Origin: Candidatus Bipolaricaulota bacterium | GTDB lineage: Bacteria; Bipolaricaulota; Bipolaricaulia; UBA7950; UBA9294 | Length of the DNA stretch: 41,725 nt | Assembly (NCBI GenBank): GCA_030612485.1 | Contig: JAUWNS010000002.1 | Coordinates: 1-41,725, forward strand | Direction: 5' to 3' | Shown here: positions 7,559 through 17,114 of the stretch, one piece after another | Layout: each line of letters opens with the position of its first letter | Position numbering within the stretch: the stretch's first letter is position 1 | Translations under genes and position numbers: made by a program | Notes under the pieces: generated by a model | Databases searched by the model: none | What the model was told of the DNA's origin: nothing | What the model saw: only the letters and a program-made list of their open reading frames with translations

Positions 7559-8416
7559 GTGATCCGGACTCAACTCAAAACCTACCACCGCCCAGATGAT
7601 CTCAAAGAGGCGTTAACCCTATTGCAGCAGGGCGGGAAGACCGCCCGCTTGATCGGAGGGGGGATCGACCTAGCTCTCCACCTTCCGCCTGATGTGACGG
7701 CCTTGATCGATCTTTCCCGCCTCCCACTCTCCTCGATCGAGGAGAGCAGTGACGGGATAACGATCGGAGCCACAGCCACGATGACCGAGGTACTGGAACA
7801 CCCTGCGATCGCATCTTACTTGAACGGTGTGATCGTAACGACGCTCCGCCAGGTCGCCTCACCTTTACTACGAAATTTGGCGACAATCGGGGGAACACTG
7901 GTGAGCACGCATCCCTGGTCGGATGTGATCCCTCTCTTTCTTGCTTTGGGAGCGGAAGTTACCCTGGTAGGAGAAACGAGCGAGCGCATTCCGCTCTCCG
8001 ACCTCTACGACTCGCGCGAGCGGCTCAAGGGGAAGATCCTCACCGCGGTTCACCTGCCGAAAACTGCCGCCGGGACAGCGGCCGCGTTCCGCCAATTCAG
8101 CCGGACAGGGTTCGACGTCGCGCTCCTCAACTGCGCTTGTTTCGTCCGAGTCGAGGACGGGCGCTGTATCGAGACGCGCATCATCGCCGGTGGAACCCCC
8201 CGGTTGGCATCATCCCTACCAAAAGCGGAGGAGAGCCTTATCGGCGCAAATCTCACGGAGGAGACGATCGAAAAGACCGCGCAAATTGCGCAGGAGTCAT
8301 CGAGCGTGGGTGACGATCGCCGCGCGAGTGCTGACTACCGAAGGCAATTGGTCTATGTCGGCGTAAAACGCTCTCTCTCCGAGATCAAAAACCGACTTGA
8401 GGAGGCGAAACGATGA
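7559..8416 (+). CDS. Molybdenum hydroxylase FAD-binding subunit (xanthine dehydrogenase/CoxM family)
   Basis: 285 residues from GTG 7559, preceded by AAGGAGG four bases away; the frame is open further upstream but without a start signal. An N-terminal FAD_binding_5 domain shows the family features ARLIGGGIDL (isoalloxazine/pyrophosphate loop) and LRNLATIGGTLVSTHPWSD (the TIGG motif). A C-terminal CO_deh_flav_C domain follows from ~175. It passes electrons from the Fe-S subunit to the final acceptor. It overlaps the next gene by ATGA (8413-8416), so translation is coupled. The M-S-L order is the usual one for Cox/Xdh-type operons. Confidence 0.93.
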   Translation: MIRTQLKTYHRPDDLKEALTLLQQGGKTARLIGGGIDLALHLPPDVTALIDLSRLPLSSIEESSDGITIGATATMTEVLEHPAIASYLNGVIVTTLRQVASPLLRNLATIGGTLVSTHPWSDVIPLFLALGAEVTLVGETSERIPLSDLYDSRERLKGKILTAVHLPKTAAGTAAAFRQFSRTGFDVALLNCACFVRVEDGRCIETRIIAGGTPRLASSLPKAEESLIGANLTEETIEKTAQIAQESSSVGDDRRASADYRRQLVYVGVKRSLSEIKNRLEEAKR

Positions 8417-8883
8417 AGATCACGCTGACCGTGAACGAGATCCGCCACGAGATCGAGATCGATCCTGGAGAGACCCTCCTCGACCTGCTACGCCGCACCG
8501 GATACAAGAGCGTCAAGAAGGGGTGCGGCTCCGGCGATTGTGGGGCGTGTGCCGTCCTTCTCGACGGGCGCGCGGTGAACTCCTGCCTCGTCTTCGCCGC
8601 CAAGGCGGATGGAAGCACCATTCTCACTGCCGAGGGTCTGGAGAAGGGTAGGAAGCTCCACCCGATTCAAGAGGCGTTCCTGGAAGAGGGGGCGGTGCAG
8701 TGCGGCTACTGCACGCCAGGGATGGAGATCGCCACACTCGATCTCCTGAGCCACAACCCCGATCCGAGCGAGGAAGAGATCAAAGAAGGCCTCTCTGGAA
8801 ACCTGTGCCGATGCACCGGTTATGTCAAGCAGATCGAGGCCGTTAAGACGGCTGCAAAGAAGATGAGCGAGGGATCACGATGA
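8413..8883 (+). CDS. Molybdenum hydroxylase 2Fe-2S subunit (XdhC/CoxS family)
   Basis: 156 residues, normal length. The plant-type ferredoxin cluster ligands lie in GCGSGDCGACAVLLDG plus NSC. The second [2Fe-2S] cluster ligands lie in CGYCTPG and NLCRCTGY. The start overlaps the FAD gene stop (ATGA) and the stop overlaps the large-subunit start (ATGA). It carries electrons from the molybdenum centre to FAD. Confidence 0.96.
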   Translation: MKITLTVNEIRHEIEIDPGETLLDLLRRTGYKSVKKGCGSGDCGACAVLLDGRAVNSCLVFAAKADGSTILTAEGLEKGRKLHPIQEAFLEEGAVQCGYCTPGMEIATLDLLSHNPDPSEEEIKEGLSGNLCRCTGYVKQIEAVKTAAKKMSEGSR

Positions 8884-11204
8884 CCGACGTACAGAACGTT
8901 CGCTTCACCACCGTTGGTAAGAGCCTCCAGAAAGTCGATGGGCTCCCCCTAGTCACGGGAAAACCGATGTTCGTCAACGACATCGATCTTCCTGGAACCC
9001 TGCACGTGAAGATCTTGAGGAGTCCACACGCACACGCGCGGATCCTTTCGATCGACACCTCCAGGGCCGAAGCACTCCCCGGGGTCGTCTTGGTTCTCAC
9101 CCATGAGAACACTTCGACAACACGCTACACCACCGCAGGACAGGGGTATCCCGAACCCTCTCCCTATGACTCACTCATCTTCGATCCCAAAGTGCGCTTC
9201 ATCGGGGATCGTGTCGCCGCTGTCGCCGCGGAGACCGAAGATATTGCGCTCGAAGCGCTAAAGCTGATCGAGGTTCAGTACAAGGAGCTTCCCGCGGTCC
9301 TCTCGCTCGACGAGGCTCTTCGCCCTGATGCCCCGGTCATCCACGATGAGGAAGACTCGCCCGGGATCTACGACGCAGCACACAACATTGTCGCCGATGT
9401 GGATATCGACGCCGGGGATGTCACCCGCGGATTCGCGGAATCGGAGATCGTCGTCGAGACGACCTGCGAGACTCAGTACGCACAGCACACACCGATCGAG
9501 CCGCACGTTGTCCTGAGCTACCTCGATGTGGATGGCCGGCTCGTCCTGCGCACGAGCACCCAGGTTCCATTCCACGTTAGGCGCATCGTCGCCTACGCAC
9601 TCGACATTCCATTGCACCGGATTCACGTGATCAAGCCACGGATTGGTGGTGGTTTCGGGACGAAGCAGGAGGTACTCCTTGAGGACCTCGCCGGCCTCGT
9701 CACCTTACGCACCGGCCGCCCGGCCCTGATCGAACTCACCCGTCAGGAGGAGTTCATCTCCTCACGGACGCGCCACCCGATGCGGGTCCGCGTCAAGCTC
9801 GGAGCAAACAAGGACGGGATCCTGCACGCGATCGAGATGGAAGGCCTTTCCAACACCGGCGCCTACGGAAGCCACGGACTGACCGTCCTCTCTAATACCG
9901 GCTCGAAGACCCTCCCCTTGTACAACAAGGCGCCGAACGTCCACTTCTTCGGTAAGGCCGTGTACACGAACCTCCCTGTTGCCGGTGCTTATCGCGGTTA
10001 CGGGGCGACGCAGGGCTACTTCCCCCTGGAGACAGCGATGGACGAACTGGCGGAGAGGCTCAACATCGACCCGATCGAGCTACGTCGCCTAAACCACATC
10101 CGTAGCGGAGAAACATCGCCAATCTTCGAGAAACTCGGTGAAGGGCGGGAAGGGGTCGCGTTCACGATCAAGAGCTGTGAACTCCCCCATTGTATCGAGA
10201 TCGGCGCAGAGAAGATCGGTTGGACAGAGAAGCGCGGAAAACGCACCCGCAATGGGTCGTGGGTGCACGGGATAGGGATGTCGATCCACATGCAGGGCTC
10301 GGGGATCCCTCAGATCGATATGGGCGCAGCGACGATCAAGATGAACGAGAATGGCTCGTTCAACCTGCTGATCGGCGCGACCGACCTGGGGACCGGCTCG
10401 GATACGATCCTCGGCCAGATCGCGGCGGAGGTCCTCGGCGTCCCGCTCGAAAAGGTGATCGTCACCTCCTCGGATACGGATATCACCCCGTTCGACGTCG
10501 GCGCCTACGCCTCCTCCACCACCTACGTCTCCGGGACCGCGGTCGAGCGGGCGGCAAAGAAGGTACGTGAGCAGATCATCGAGGTCGCCGCAGCGATGCT
10601 TGAAACGGAATCAGAGGGTCTCACGGTTGCGGACGAACGGGTCACTGCCCTTGATGGCAGGAGCGTCACCCTCACCGAGGTCTGTCAACGCGCGATGTAC
10701 ATGACTAACCAGTTCCAGATCGCGGCGACCGCCTCCTGCGTCCCACAGGAGTCCCCACCGCCGTTCATGGCAAGCTTCGCCGAGGTTGCTGTCGATACTG
10801 AAACCGGATTCATCAAGATCCCCAAGTACGTAGTCGCTATCGATTGCGGGACCGCGATCAACCCCAAGATGGCGCAGGGACAGATGGAGGGATCGATCGC
10901 CAACGGGATCGGCTACGCCCTGACCGAAGAGATGCTCATAAGCTCCAAGGGACGCGTGCGGAACCCGACCCTGTTCGACTACAAGATCCTCGGGAGCCTC
11001 GACATGCCACCGCTCGAAGTGATCCTCGTCGATTCCTATGAACCGACCGGGCCGATGGGCGCCAAATCGGTCGCCGAGATCGGGATTAACGCCCCGATTC
11101 CAACGATTGCCAACGCCATCTACGATGCCGTGGGGATACGCCTCAAAAAGACCCCGTTCACCCCGGAGCGAGTTCTCGCTGCACTGCACGAACAGAAGAT
11201 ATAA
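8880..11204 (+). CDS. Molybdenum hydroxylase large (molybdopterin-binding) subunit
   Basis: 774 residues, full length for the XdhA/CoxL family. An N-terminal ald_xan_dh_C domain (~20-130) is followed by the Mo-binding domain with IGGGFGTKQE, the active-site Arg loop AGAYRGYGATQGYF and the base Glu in GAKSVAEIG near the C-terminus. The AYRGYG loop is that of xanthine dehydrogenase and related hydroxylases, not the AYXCSFR loop of form I CO dehydrogenase, so CO oxidation is unlikely. A purine, aldehyde or N-heterocycle is probable, but the substrate cannot be read from sequence. No XdhC-type maturase or Mo-cofactor gene lies nearby in the window. Confidence 0.93.
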   Translation: MTDVQNVRFTTVGKSLQKVDGLPLVTGKPMFVNDIDLPGTLHVKILRSPHAHARILSIDTSRAEALPGVVLVLTHENTSTTRYTTAGQGYPEPSPYDSLIFDPKVRFIGDRVAAVAAETEDIALEALKLIEVQYKELPAVLSLDEALRPDAPVIHDEEDSPGIYDAAHNIVADVDIDAGDVTRGFAESEIVVETTCETQYAQHTPIEPHVVLSYLDVDGRLVLRTSTQVPFHVRRIVAYALDIPLHRIHVIKPRIGGGFGTKQEVLLEDLAGLVTLRTGRPALIELTRQEEFISSRTRHPMRVRVKLGANKDGILHAIEMEGLSNTGAYGSHGLTVLSNTGSKTLPLYNKAPNVHFFGKAVYTNLPVAGAYRGYGATQGYFPLETAMDELAERLNIDPIELRRLNHIRSGETSPIFEKLGEGREGVAFTIKSCELPHCIEIGAEKIGWTEKRGKRTRNGSWVHGIGMSIHMQGSGIPQIDMGAATIKMNENGSFNLLIGATDLGTGSDTILGQIAAEVLGVPLEKVIVTSSDTDITPFDVGAYASSTTYVSGTAVERAAKKVREQIIEVAAAMLETESEGLTVADERVTALDGRSVTLTEVCQRAMYMTNQFQIAATASCVPQESPPPFMASFAEVAVDTETGFIKIPKYVVAIDCGTAINPKMAQGQMEGSIANGIGYALTEEMLISSKGRVRNPTLFDYKILGSLDMPPLEVILVDSYEPTGPMGAKSVAEIGINAPIPTIANAIYDAVGIRLKKTPFTPERVLAALHEQKI

Positions 11205-11285
11205 CAGCGAAGGAGGAGGATCAGAAAAGCTTGTACAATGGCATCAGCAGAACTCACGCCAGAAGAATCTAAGATACTACATAGT

Positions 11286-11304
11286 CGCCTCCCAAAAGGA
11301 GGCG
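11286..11304. terminator. Hairpin between convergent operons
   Basis: CGCCTCC-CAAAA-GGAGGCG, followed on the plus strand by GTTTCCTC. It lies between the convergent molybdenum hydroxylase and sugar operons. The T tract is weak, so termination strength is uncertain. Confidence 0.45.
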
Positions 11305-11333
11305 GTTTCCTCAATCCTCGACAAGGCTAAAGG

Positions 11334-12347
11334 TCAAGTTCTGACATGGGGTACGTCTGTTGATTCTCGTATGATCATCTTCGTTGGGATCTCAACTATC
11401 TGTGATTCGGTGATTTGCAGTTTGTTCTCAAGCTTCTCGAATAGGAGCCTACCGGCCTGATAACCCATTTCGTATGGATTTTGATCGATAACCGACAGTG
11501 CTGGCGACATTGCTGCTGTCCAGTCCAAATCGTCGAATCCGATCAATGAGATTTCTTCAGGACATTTGATGTTCTTTCTCTTCATGAGCTTCAATGCGCC
11601 GAGCATCATTTGATTATTGCTGCCAAATATAGCCGTAACCTCTTTATCCTCAAGTAAATGATCAGCAGCAACAAAGCCTTCCTCAATCTGCGAATACCCT
11701 TCGACCACCAGTTTTTCATCGAACGAAACACCATACTCTCGCAAGGCTATTCGATATCCGCTTAACCGTTCTTTGATGGTTTCGATCTCCCTTATTCCCA
11801 GTAGAACACCTATGCGTCTATGCCCCAATTTCAATAGGTGTTCCGTCGCCTTATACGCACCGACTTCACTATCCGAAAAGACCTGATCAACAGGGAGCCC
11901 TTCAATACGGCGATCTACTAAGACTAATGGAATATTCTGCTCCAGTAAAGGCTGCAGATTTGCTCCACCTTGTGAAGTTGGGGCAACGATGAAACCATCG
12001 ATTGACCGCCGCTTCAACAATGACACATAGAATTTCTCCCGCGATGGCTCCTCATGAGTATTACAGTAGGAAATGCTGTAGTGGTTCCGCTCTGCTTGTT
12101 CCTCAACTCCTTGTGCCATTATCTGAAAGAACGGGTTTCTGGGATCGGGCAAAAACACCGCTATAGTAAAACTCTTACCCTTGCGAAATCCCCGTCCTAA
12201 TGCACTAGGATAGTACCCAAGCTCCCTGATCGCCGCTAAAACACGCTGGTTAAGCTCTTCGCTGACAAAACGGGTCTTATTGATCACGTGCGAAACCGTT
12301 GCGATCGAAACGCCGGCTAATTCCGCAACATCCTTTATTGTTGGCAT
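11334..12347 (-). CDS. LacI-family transcriptional regulator of the sugar operon
   Basis: 337 residues, normal length. An N-terminal LacI helix-turn-helix (TIKDVAELAGVSIATVSHVI) and hinge (LGYYPSALGRGFRKGKS) are followed by a periplasmic-binding-protein-like sensor domain (~60-330). It is the last gene of the operon, starting 4 bases after the transketolase stop without a strong ribosome-binding site, so coupled translation and auto-control are likely. Its probable operator is the perfect palindrome at 21689-21708; the central GCGC type with AACGTT arms fits LacI-family sites. The inducer is unknown, presumably the transported sugar or a phosphorylated intermediate. Confidence 0.92.
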   Translation of the reverse strand: MPTIKDVAELAGVSIATVSHVINKTRFVSEELNQRVLAAIRELGYYPSALGRGFRKGKSFTIAVFLPDPRNPFFQIMAQGVEEQAERNHYSISYCNTHEEPSREKFYVSLLKRRSIDGFIVAPTSQGGANLQPLLEQNIPLVLVDRRIEGLPVDQVFSDSEVGAYKATEHLLKLGHRRIGVLLGIREIETIKERLSGYRIALREYGVSFDEKLVVEGYSQIEEGFVAADHLLEDKEVTAIFGSNNQMMLGALKLMKRKNIKCPEEISLIGFDDLDWTAAMSPALSVIDQNPYEMGYQAGRLLFEKLENKLQITESQIVEIPTKMIIRESTDVPHVRT

Positions 12348-12351
12348 AGTC

Positions 12352-14436
12352 CTAACTATGGAACCTTTCCTGCTGTTCTCGCTGCACTAACAGCTTCTTA
12401 GCTTGGGTAATAACGTTCTCTTTCGTAAAACCAAAGTGTTCGTACAGAACAGGACCGGGGGCGCTCGCCCCAAAGCCGGTCATGCCTACAGTAATTCCAT
12501 CTAAGCCCACGTAGTGCTCCCACCCAATTACTATTCCTGCCTCAATTGCAATACGGGCTCGCACACTTCTAGGCAAGACACTCTCCCGATATTCCTGTGT
12601 CTGCCGATCGAATAGTTCCCAACTCGGAAGTGACACAACCCGCACATTGATGCCCTCAGTGCTAAGCTTCTCCCCTGCTTGCACTGCCAACTGAACCTCC
12701 GAACCAGTACCGATTATGATCAGATCAGGTGCGCGCACACTCGATTCCCACAAGATATATCCCCCACGGGTTAATCCCTCCGCAGAGGCGTAACGGGCAC
12801 GATCAAATACAGACAGCTTCTGTCGACTGAAAATCAACGCAGTAGGACCTGTTGCATTTTGCACTGCTACTCTCCACGCTACGGATGCTTCATTGGCATC
12901 AGCAGGACGGATTACAATCAGGTTAGGAACGGCACGCAAGTTCATCACCTGTTCGATCGGTTGATGAGTAGGCCCGTCTTCTCCTACCATGATGCTATCA
13001 TGGGTGAATACGAAGATAACCCTGCTTTTGCTCAATGCAGCAAGACGAATGGGCGCTCTCATGTAATCAGCAAAAGGCAAGAACGTCGCCGTGTACGGGA
13101 TAAATCCACCATGACTAGCCATCCCATTGGCGATTGCCCCCATTGCGTGTTCACGAACGCCGTAGTGGATGTTACGCCCTGCATATCCCCATACATCCCC
13201 CACAGCGCCTTGGATGGTATTCGCTTCTCGCGTCGGTGATTGTAGGTCTCCGCACCCCTTGAGCCAGGTGTAGGTACACGGGTTCAGGTCGGCTGATCCT
13301 CCAACTAACTCCGGAATGTTAGCGGCCATCCTCTGAAGGGCAGCTTCTGATGCTTTACGGGTAGCCAAACCAATCTCGTCTGGCGGGAATGCGGGCAGAT
13401 TTTCGTCCCATCCGTTTGGCAATTCACCGTTCATACGACGGATGAACTCAGCACACAGATCAGGGTATTTCGCGCCATATGCGCTCAACTGTTGTTGCCA
13501 CTCCCCTTGCCACTGCTTGCCCCTATCGATAGCACTCCGAAAGTGAGTCAGTACATCTTGTGGAATGTAGAACATCGGTTCCACAGGCCAACCGGCTCTT
13601 TCTTTCGCTAGTGCCAGCTCCTCCGCGCCGAGGGGGGCACCGTGCACCTCGAACGTCCCTTGTTTGTGCGGTGCACCATCGCCGATGATCGTACTTACCA
13701 TGATAAGAGATGGGTGAGTAGTGTCAGCCTTAGCAACGTCGAACGCCTCACTTAAAGCAGCGATGTCATATCCATCATCCACACGTTGAATATGCCAATC
13801 CTGTGCCTCGAAGCGTTTGAACACATCCTCGGTAAACGAAAGGCTTGTACTACCAGCAAGCGAGATGCTATTCGCATCATAGAGAACGATGAGTTTACCC
13901 AAGCCAAGGTGTCCCGCAATGGCACAAGCCTCAGCAGAGATTCCCTCCATCAGGTCTCCATCGCCAGCGATCGCATATGTATAATGATCGACGATCGTAT
14001 GTCCAGGATGGTTGTAACGTGCGGCGAGGTGTACTTCTGCAATTGCTTCCCCAACGGCATTCCCAATCCCTTGTCCCAATGGACCTGTTGTTACTTCAAC
14101 TCCAGGAGTAACAGTATTCTCCGGATGCCCTGGTGTCTTGCTGCCCCACTGGCGAAATGCCTTAATCTCGGATAGAGGGAGGTCATAACCGGTCAGGTGC
14201 AACAGGGCATAAAGGAGCGATGAAGCATGCCCGGCTGAGAGGATAAAACGATCCCGGTTTAGCCATTCGGGATCAGATGGATTGTGCCTTAGATGTCTCG
14301 TCCACAATACATAGGCCATCGTTGCTGCCCCCATCGGCATTCCTGGATGGCCAGACTGCGCATTCTCAATTGCATCCACACTTAAGAAACGGACAGTATC
14401 GATACATCTACGATTAAGATCCACATTTGCAAGCAT
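12352..14436 (-). CDS. tkt: Transketolase
   Basis: 694 residues from ATG 14436. This start has GAGGAG 7 bases upstream; an in-frame GTG at 14451 lies inside the ribosome-binding site. A full-length single-chain transketolase: thiamine-diphosphate site GDGDLMEGI with YDANSISL, family motifs HPGMPMGAA and [12 protein letters not shown], catalytic Glu region [13 protein letters not shown], and a C-terminal domain ending near residue 694. It moves two-carbon units between sugar phosphates. Its place in an operon with DhaKL and transaldolase suggests a dedicated role in the imported sugar's catabolism rather than only the housekeeping pentose phosphate pathway. Confidence 0.95.
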   Translation of the reverse strand: MLANVDLNRRCIDTVRFLSVDAIENAQSGHPGMPMGAATMAYVLWTRHLRHNPSDPEWLNRDRFILSAGHASSLLYALLHLTGYDLPLSEIKAFRQWGSKTPGHPENTVTPGVEVTTGPLGQGIGNAVGEAIAEVHLAARYNHPGHTIVDHYTYAIAGDGDLMEGISAEACAIAGHLGLGKLIVLYDANSISLAGSTSLSFTEDVFKRFEAQDWHIQRVDDGYDIAALSEAFDVAKADTTHPSLIMVSTIIGDGAPHKQGTFEVHGAPLGAEELALAKERAGWPVEPMFYIPQDVLTHFRSAIDRGKQWQGEWQQQLSAYGAKYPDLCAEFIRRMNGELPNGWDENLPAFPPDEIGLATRKASEAALQRMAANIPELVGGSADLNPCTYTWLKGCGDLQSPTREANTIQGAVGDVWGYAGRNIHYGVREHAMGAIANGMASHGGFIPYTATFLPFADYMRAPIRLAALSKSRVIFVFTHDSIMVGEDGPTHQPIEQVMNLRAVPNLIVIRPADANEASVAWRVAVQNATGPTALIFSRQKLSVFDRARYASAEGLTRGGYILWESSVRAPDLIIIGTGSEVQLAVQAGEKLSTEGINVRVVSLPSWELFDRQTQEYRESVLPRSVRARIAIEAGIVIGWEHYVGLDGITVGMTGFGASAPGPVLYEHFGFTKENVITQAKKLLVQREQQERFHS

Positions 14437-14507
14437 ACCCAATCTCCTCACACTTATAGATGCAGCCCCGGTTGCCTCAGTTACATCCGGTTACGTCTCC
14501 AACGTTC

Positions 14508-15263
14508 TCAAGAAGACTCCATTTTCTCGAACAACTCTTTATACTCGGGGACCACATCTTGAGCAAACCGGATGATTCCTTCCCGGGTTTTATCGTGTTG
14601 CATCATAGCCTTGAGAATTTTGAATGGAATCGTGGCAATCTCGGCACCTGCCTCAGCGGATTCACGGACATGCCGCAGATTCCTTATACTCGCTGCGATG
14701 ATCTTAGTCTTGAAATCGTAATTCTGAAAGATCTTTCTTATGCTTCGTACTACGTCTATCCCTCCCTGCAGGTCCTCGGGATGCCCCGCAACATAATCAT
14801 CAACTCGCCCTACAAATGGACTCACGTAATTTGCACCCGCTTTTGCCGCCAAGAGGGCTTGCTCAGGAGTCATTACAAGCGTTACGTTAGTAGGGATTCC
14901 CAACCCCGCCAGAATCCCAATGGCTTTAAGCCCTTCATAGTCTTTCCCATCGGAGTCACCAGCGTTCGTATTGATTGGTATCTTAATCACCACGTTATTA
15001 TTAATCGGGTTGAATCGCTCGTATAAAAACGTTGCTTCTTTAACCATTTGGTCGACCGATAAACTTATTACCTCAAGGCTCAGTGGCCCTGGAATGGAGG
15101 CACAGATCTCCTCGATATATTGCGCCATATCGATGCCATGGTTCTTCCTCTTCTCAACCGCCTTTTTTATCAACGACGGGTTAGTTGTACCTCCATCTAC
15201 GATACCCCAAGAACAAGCTTCTTGTATCTCATCTAATTCAGCTGTGTCAATAAAAATCTTCAT
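14508..15263 (-). CDS. Transaldolase, TalC/fructose-6-phosphate aldolase-like
   Basis: 251 residues from ATG 15263. GTG 15275 is an alternative, but AGAGGTGG lies before the ATG. The fold family is shown by KIFIDTAELDEI at the N-terminus, GGTTNPSLI, and the Schiff-base Lys94 in VVIKIPIN. The protein is some 30 residues longer than usual TalC/FSA (~215-220), with an extended NHGIDMAQYI region and C-terminus. It could act as transaldolase (dihydroxyacetone transfer) or as an aldolase releasing free dihydroxyacetone. The DhaKL neighbours favour the second possibility, but sequence alone does not decide. Confidence 0.88.
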   Translation of the reverse strand: MKIFIDTAELDEIQEACSWGIVDGGTTNPSLIKKAVEKRKNHGIDMAQYIEEICASIPGPLSLEVISLSVDQMVKEATFLYERFNPINNNVVIKIPINTNAGDSDGKDYEGLKAIGILAGLGIPTNVTLVMTPEQALLAAKAGANYVSPFVGRVDDYVAGHPEDLQGGIDVVRSIRKIFQNYDFKTKIIAASIRNLRHVRESAEAGAEIATIPFKILKAMMQHDKTREGIIRFAQDVVPEYKELFEKMESS

Positions 15264-15299
15264 GCAGCGTACCACCTCTTGCTAATCACTAGCCGGACT

Positions 15300-15938
15300 T
15301 TATATGCTAGCCAAACACTCCTCCAGAAACAGATAAACAAAGGTTGCGCCCGGATCCTGCACATCCTTCGTCTTCTCCCCTAACCAGCGGGCACGGCCAA
15401 TTCGAGGAAGCATCCCTTTAGTCTTCTCCGCTCCTATCTTTGCGGCTGCAGCAGCTTGTTCTACGACTTCATGAAGAGAAGCGTCCCGCTCTGCAGCCTG
15501 ACAAGCTGTCTCGGTTGCAGGCACCAACGCATCGAGAATCGTTTTGTCGCCCACCTTTGCCTTCCCGCGTTTACTAATCCCTTGTGCGGCCGCCTGCAGT
15601 ATGGCACACAAATCGGGAGCGCTTATGTTCTCTTTGTCCACCAATGTTTCACCGGCGCTTATGCACGCTGTCGCAAAGAATACGCCAAACGTTGATGCCG
15701 CAGCATTATTGAAGGTCATGCCGACTGTTTTGAAAATCTTATCGAGCGGCATTCCTTCCAATTCCGGAAGCTTCTCCTCAACCGCTGTAAAACCCTTCGT
15801 CACCGTAACACCTAGATCGCCATCACCACAGGCAGCATCGAGGATCCTTAATTGATCGCTCTTCTCCTTCATTCCAGCTGCAATCTGTGGAAGAACCTCC
15901 AACAACCGTTGTTTGGATAAGGTTTTATCCTCAGTCAT
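15300..15938 (-). CDS. dhaL: Dihydroxyacetone kinase subunit L (nucleotide-binding)
   Basis: 212 residues, the usual DhaL length. The Mg-ADP site keeps all three Asp residues (D34, D39, D41 in DAACGDGDLG), though the usual His of GDGDHG is Leu42. It provides the nucleotide half of a two-subunit dihydroxyacetone (or related ketose) kinase with the DhaK gene 72 bases upstream. No DhaM phosphotransferase is present in the window, so ATP rather than PTS may be the phosphoryl donor, as in other DhaK-DhaL pairs from sugar-ABC operons. Confidence 0.9.
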   Translation of the reverse strand: MTEDKTLSKQRLLEVLPQIAAGMKEKSDQLRILDAACGDGDLGVTVTKGFTAVEEKLPELEGMPLDKIFKTVGMTFNNAAASTFGVFFATACISAGETLVDKENISAPDLCAILQAAAQGISKRGKAKVGDKTILDALVPATETACQAAERDASLHEVVEQAAAAAKIGAEKTKGMLPRIGRARWLGEKTKDVQDPGATFVYLFLEECLASI

Positions 15939-16010
15939 TCTTCACCCCATCTGAAATCAACACGCCCTTGAGCCTGGAATCACCTCTACACCCATGTTTA
16001 ACTTCTTGCT

Positions 16011-17033
16011 CTATTCCTGCTGCAATTGCTGTAATAGGAATGGAGAATGACATGGGGCATCAAGCAACGATTTCAGTTCGCTATCCAACTTAATAAGACT
16101 GATTGATGCGCCCTTCATCTCCATGGATGTAGCATATTCGCCGATGAATGGCTTATATACCTTAATTCCAAGCTGCTCTAGCATATCATGAACTTTGCGG
16201 TATAAAATAAAGAGTTCGGATGGCGCCGTTGCTCCTAAACCGTTGATCAATACGGATACCTCATCATTAGCCTTGAATGGAAGGTCATCCAACACCCTAT
16301 TTAGCATGACGCTGGCAATTTCGTCCGCTGTTTTAAGCTTTCCTCGATCAATGCCTTGTTCGCCATGTATCCCCATACCTATTTCCATCTGGTCTTCATC
16401 AATAGCGAATGTAGGTTTCCCAACAGCAGGAATTGTGCAGGGAGACAGAGCGACTCCCATAGTCCTTGTGTTAGCTCCGGCTTTGTCAGCAACTCGCTTG
16501 ACCTCATCGAGACTCGCCATCTCAGCGGCTTTCGCTCCGGCGATCTTATACGCATAAAATATGCCCGCAATTCCCCGCCGCACTTCCTTCTCTGCTGGAG
16601 GGGCAGACGCAACGTCATCGGCACCGAGTGAAGTCAAAACGTGAATACCTTCGTCTTCAGCCATATCCGCTGCCATATCGAAGTTCATTACGTCTCCACC
16701 GTAGTTGCCGTACAGATAGAGGACACCCGCGCCCCCGTTTATGGCTTTCGTTACGGCCAACATCTCTTGAGCAGAAGGCGATGAAAAAACATCCCCAATT
16801 GCAACTCCATCCGCCAAGCCTTTCCCAAGATACCCAAGGAATAGAGGGATATGTCCGGAACCGCCTCCTGTTGCAATTCCTACTTTACCCTTTATTGGGG
16901 CGTTGGCTACGATAAGCCCCCGCACACCCCTATCAGCTTGACTTGCCGCTTTGAGATGATACGGATATGCCTTAAGGATACCTTCAATCATCTCGTCTAC
17001 GACATTTGCCGGAGCATTGATCAGCTTTTTCAT
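16011..17033 (-). CDS. dhaK: Dihydroxyacetone kinase subunit K (substrate-binding)
   Basis: 340 residues from ATG 17033, with GGAGGGG 6 bases upstream. The substrate loop GGGSGH is at 56-61, and the hemiaminal-forming His is H223 in GMGIHGEQG. It binds dihydroxyacetone or a small ketose covalently for phosphorylation by DhaL. Close homologues in ABC-sugar operons phosphorylate tetruloses such as erythrulose, so the exact substrate is open. A stem-loop lies just upstream at 17074-17107. Confidence 0.92.
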   Translation of the reverse strand: MKKLINAPANVVDEMIEGILKAYPYHLKAASQADRGVRGLIVANAPIKGKVGIATGGGSGHIPLFLGYLGKGLADGVAIGDVFSSPSAQEMLAVTKAINGGAGVLYLYGNYGGDVMNFDMAADMAEDEGIHVLTSLGADDVASAPPAEKEVRRGIAGIFYAYKIAGAKAAEMASLDEVKRVADKAGANTRTMGVALSPCTIPAVGKPTFAIDEDQMEIGMGIHGEQGIDRGKLKTADEIASVMLNRVLDDLPFKANDEVSVLINGLGATAPSELFILYRKVHDMLEQLGIKVYKPFIGEYATSMEMKGASISLIKLDSELKSLLDAPCHSPFLLQQLQQE

Positions 17034-17073
17034 AATAATCCCCTCCAATGGAATAAGAACAGGCTTTTAGCAT

Positions 17074-17107
17074 CCCCTCCCTGCCTGGCTTGACAAGCAA
17101 GGAGGGG
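17074..17107. repeat. Stem-loop between the GATase1-like gene and dhaK
   Basis: CCCCTCCCTGC pairs with GCAAGGAGGGG with one mismatch around a 12-base loop. No U tract follows, so it is more likely an mRNA processing or stability element within the operon than a terminator. Confidence 0.5.
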
Positions 17108-17114
17108 AATGAAG

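Noticed and set aside
8880..11204. Form I CO dehydrogenase large subunit
   Set aside because: The active-site loop reads AYRGYG, not the AYXCSFR of form I enzymes.
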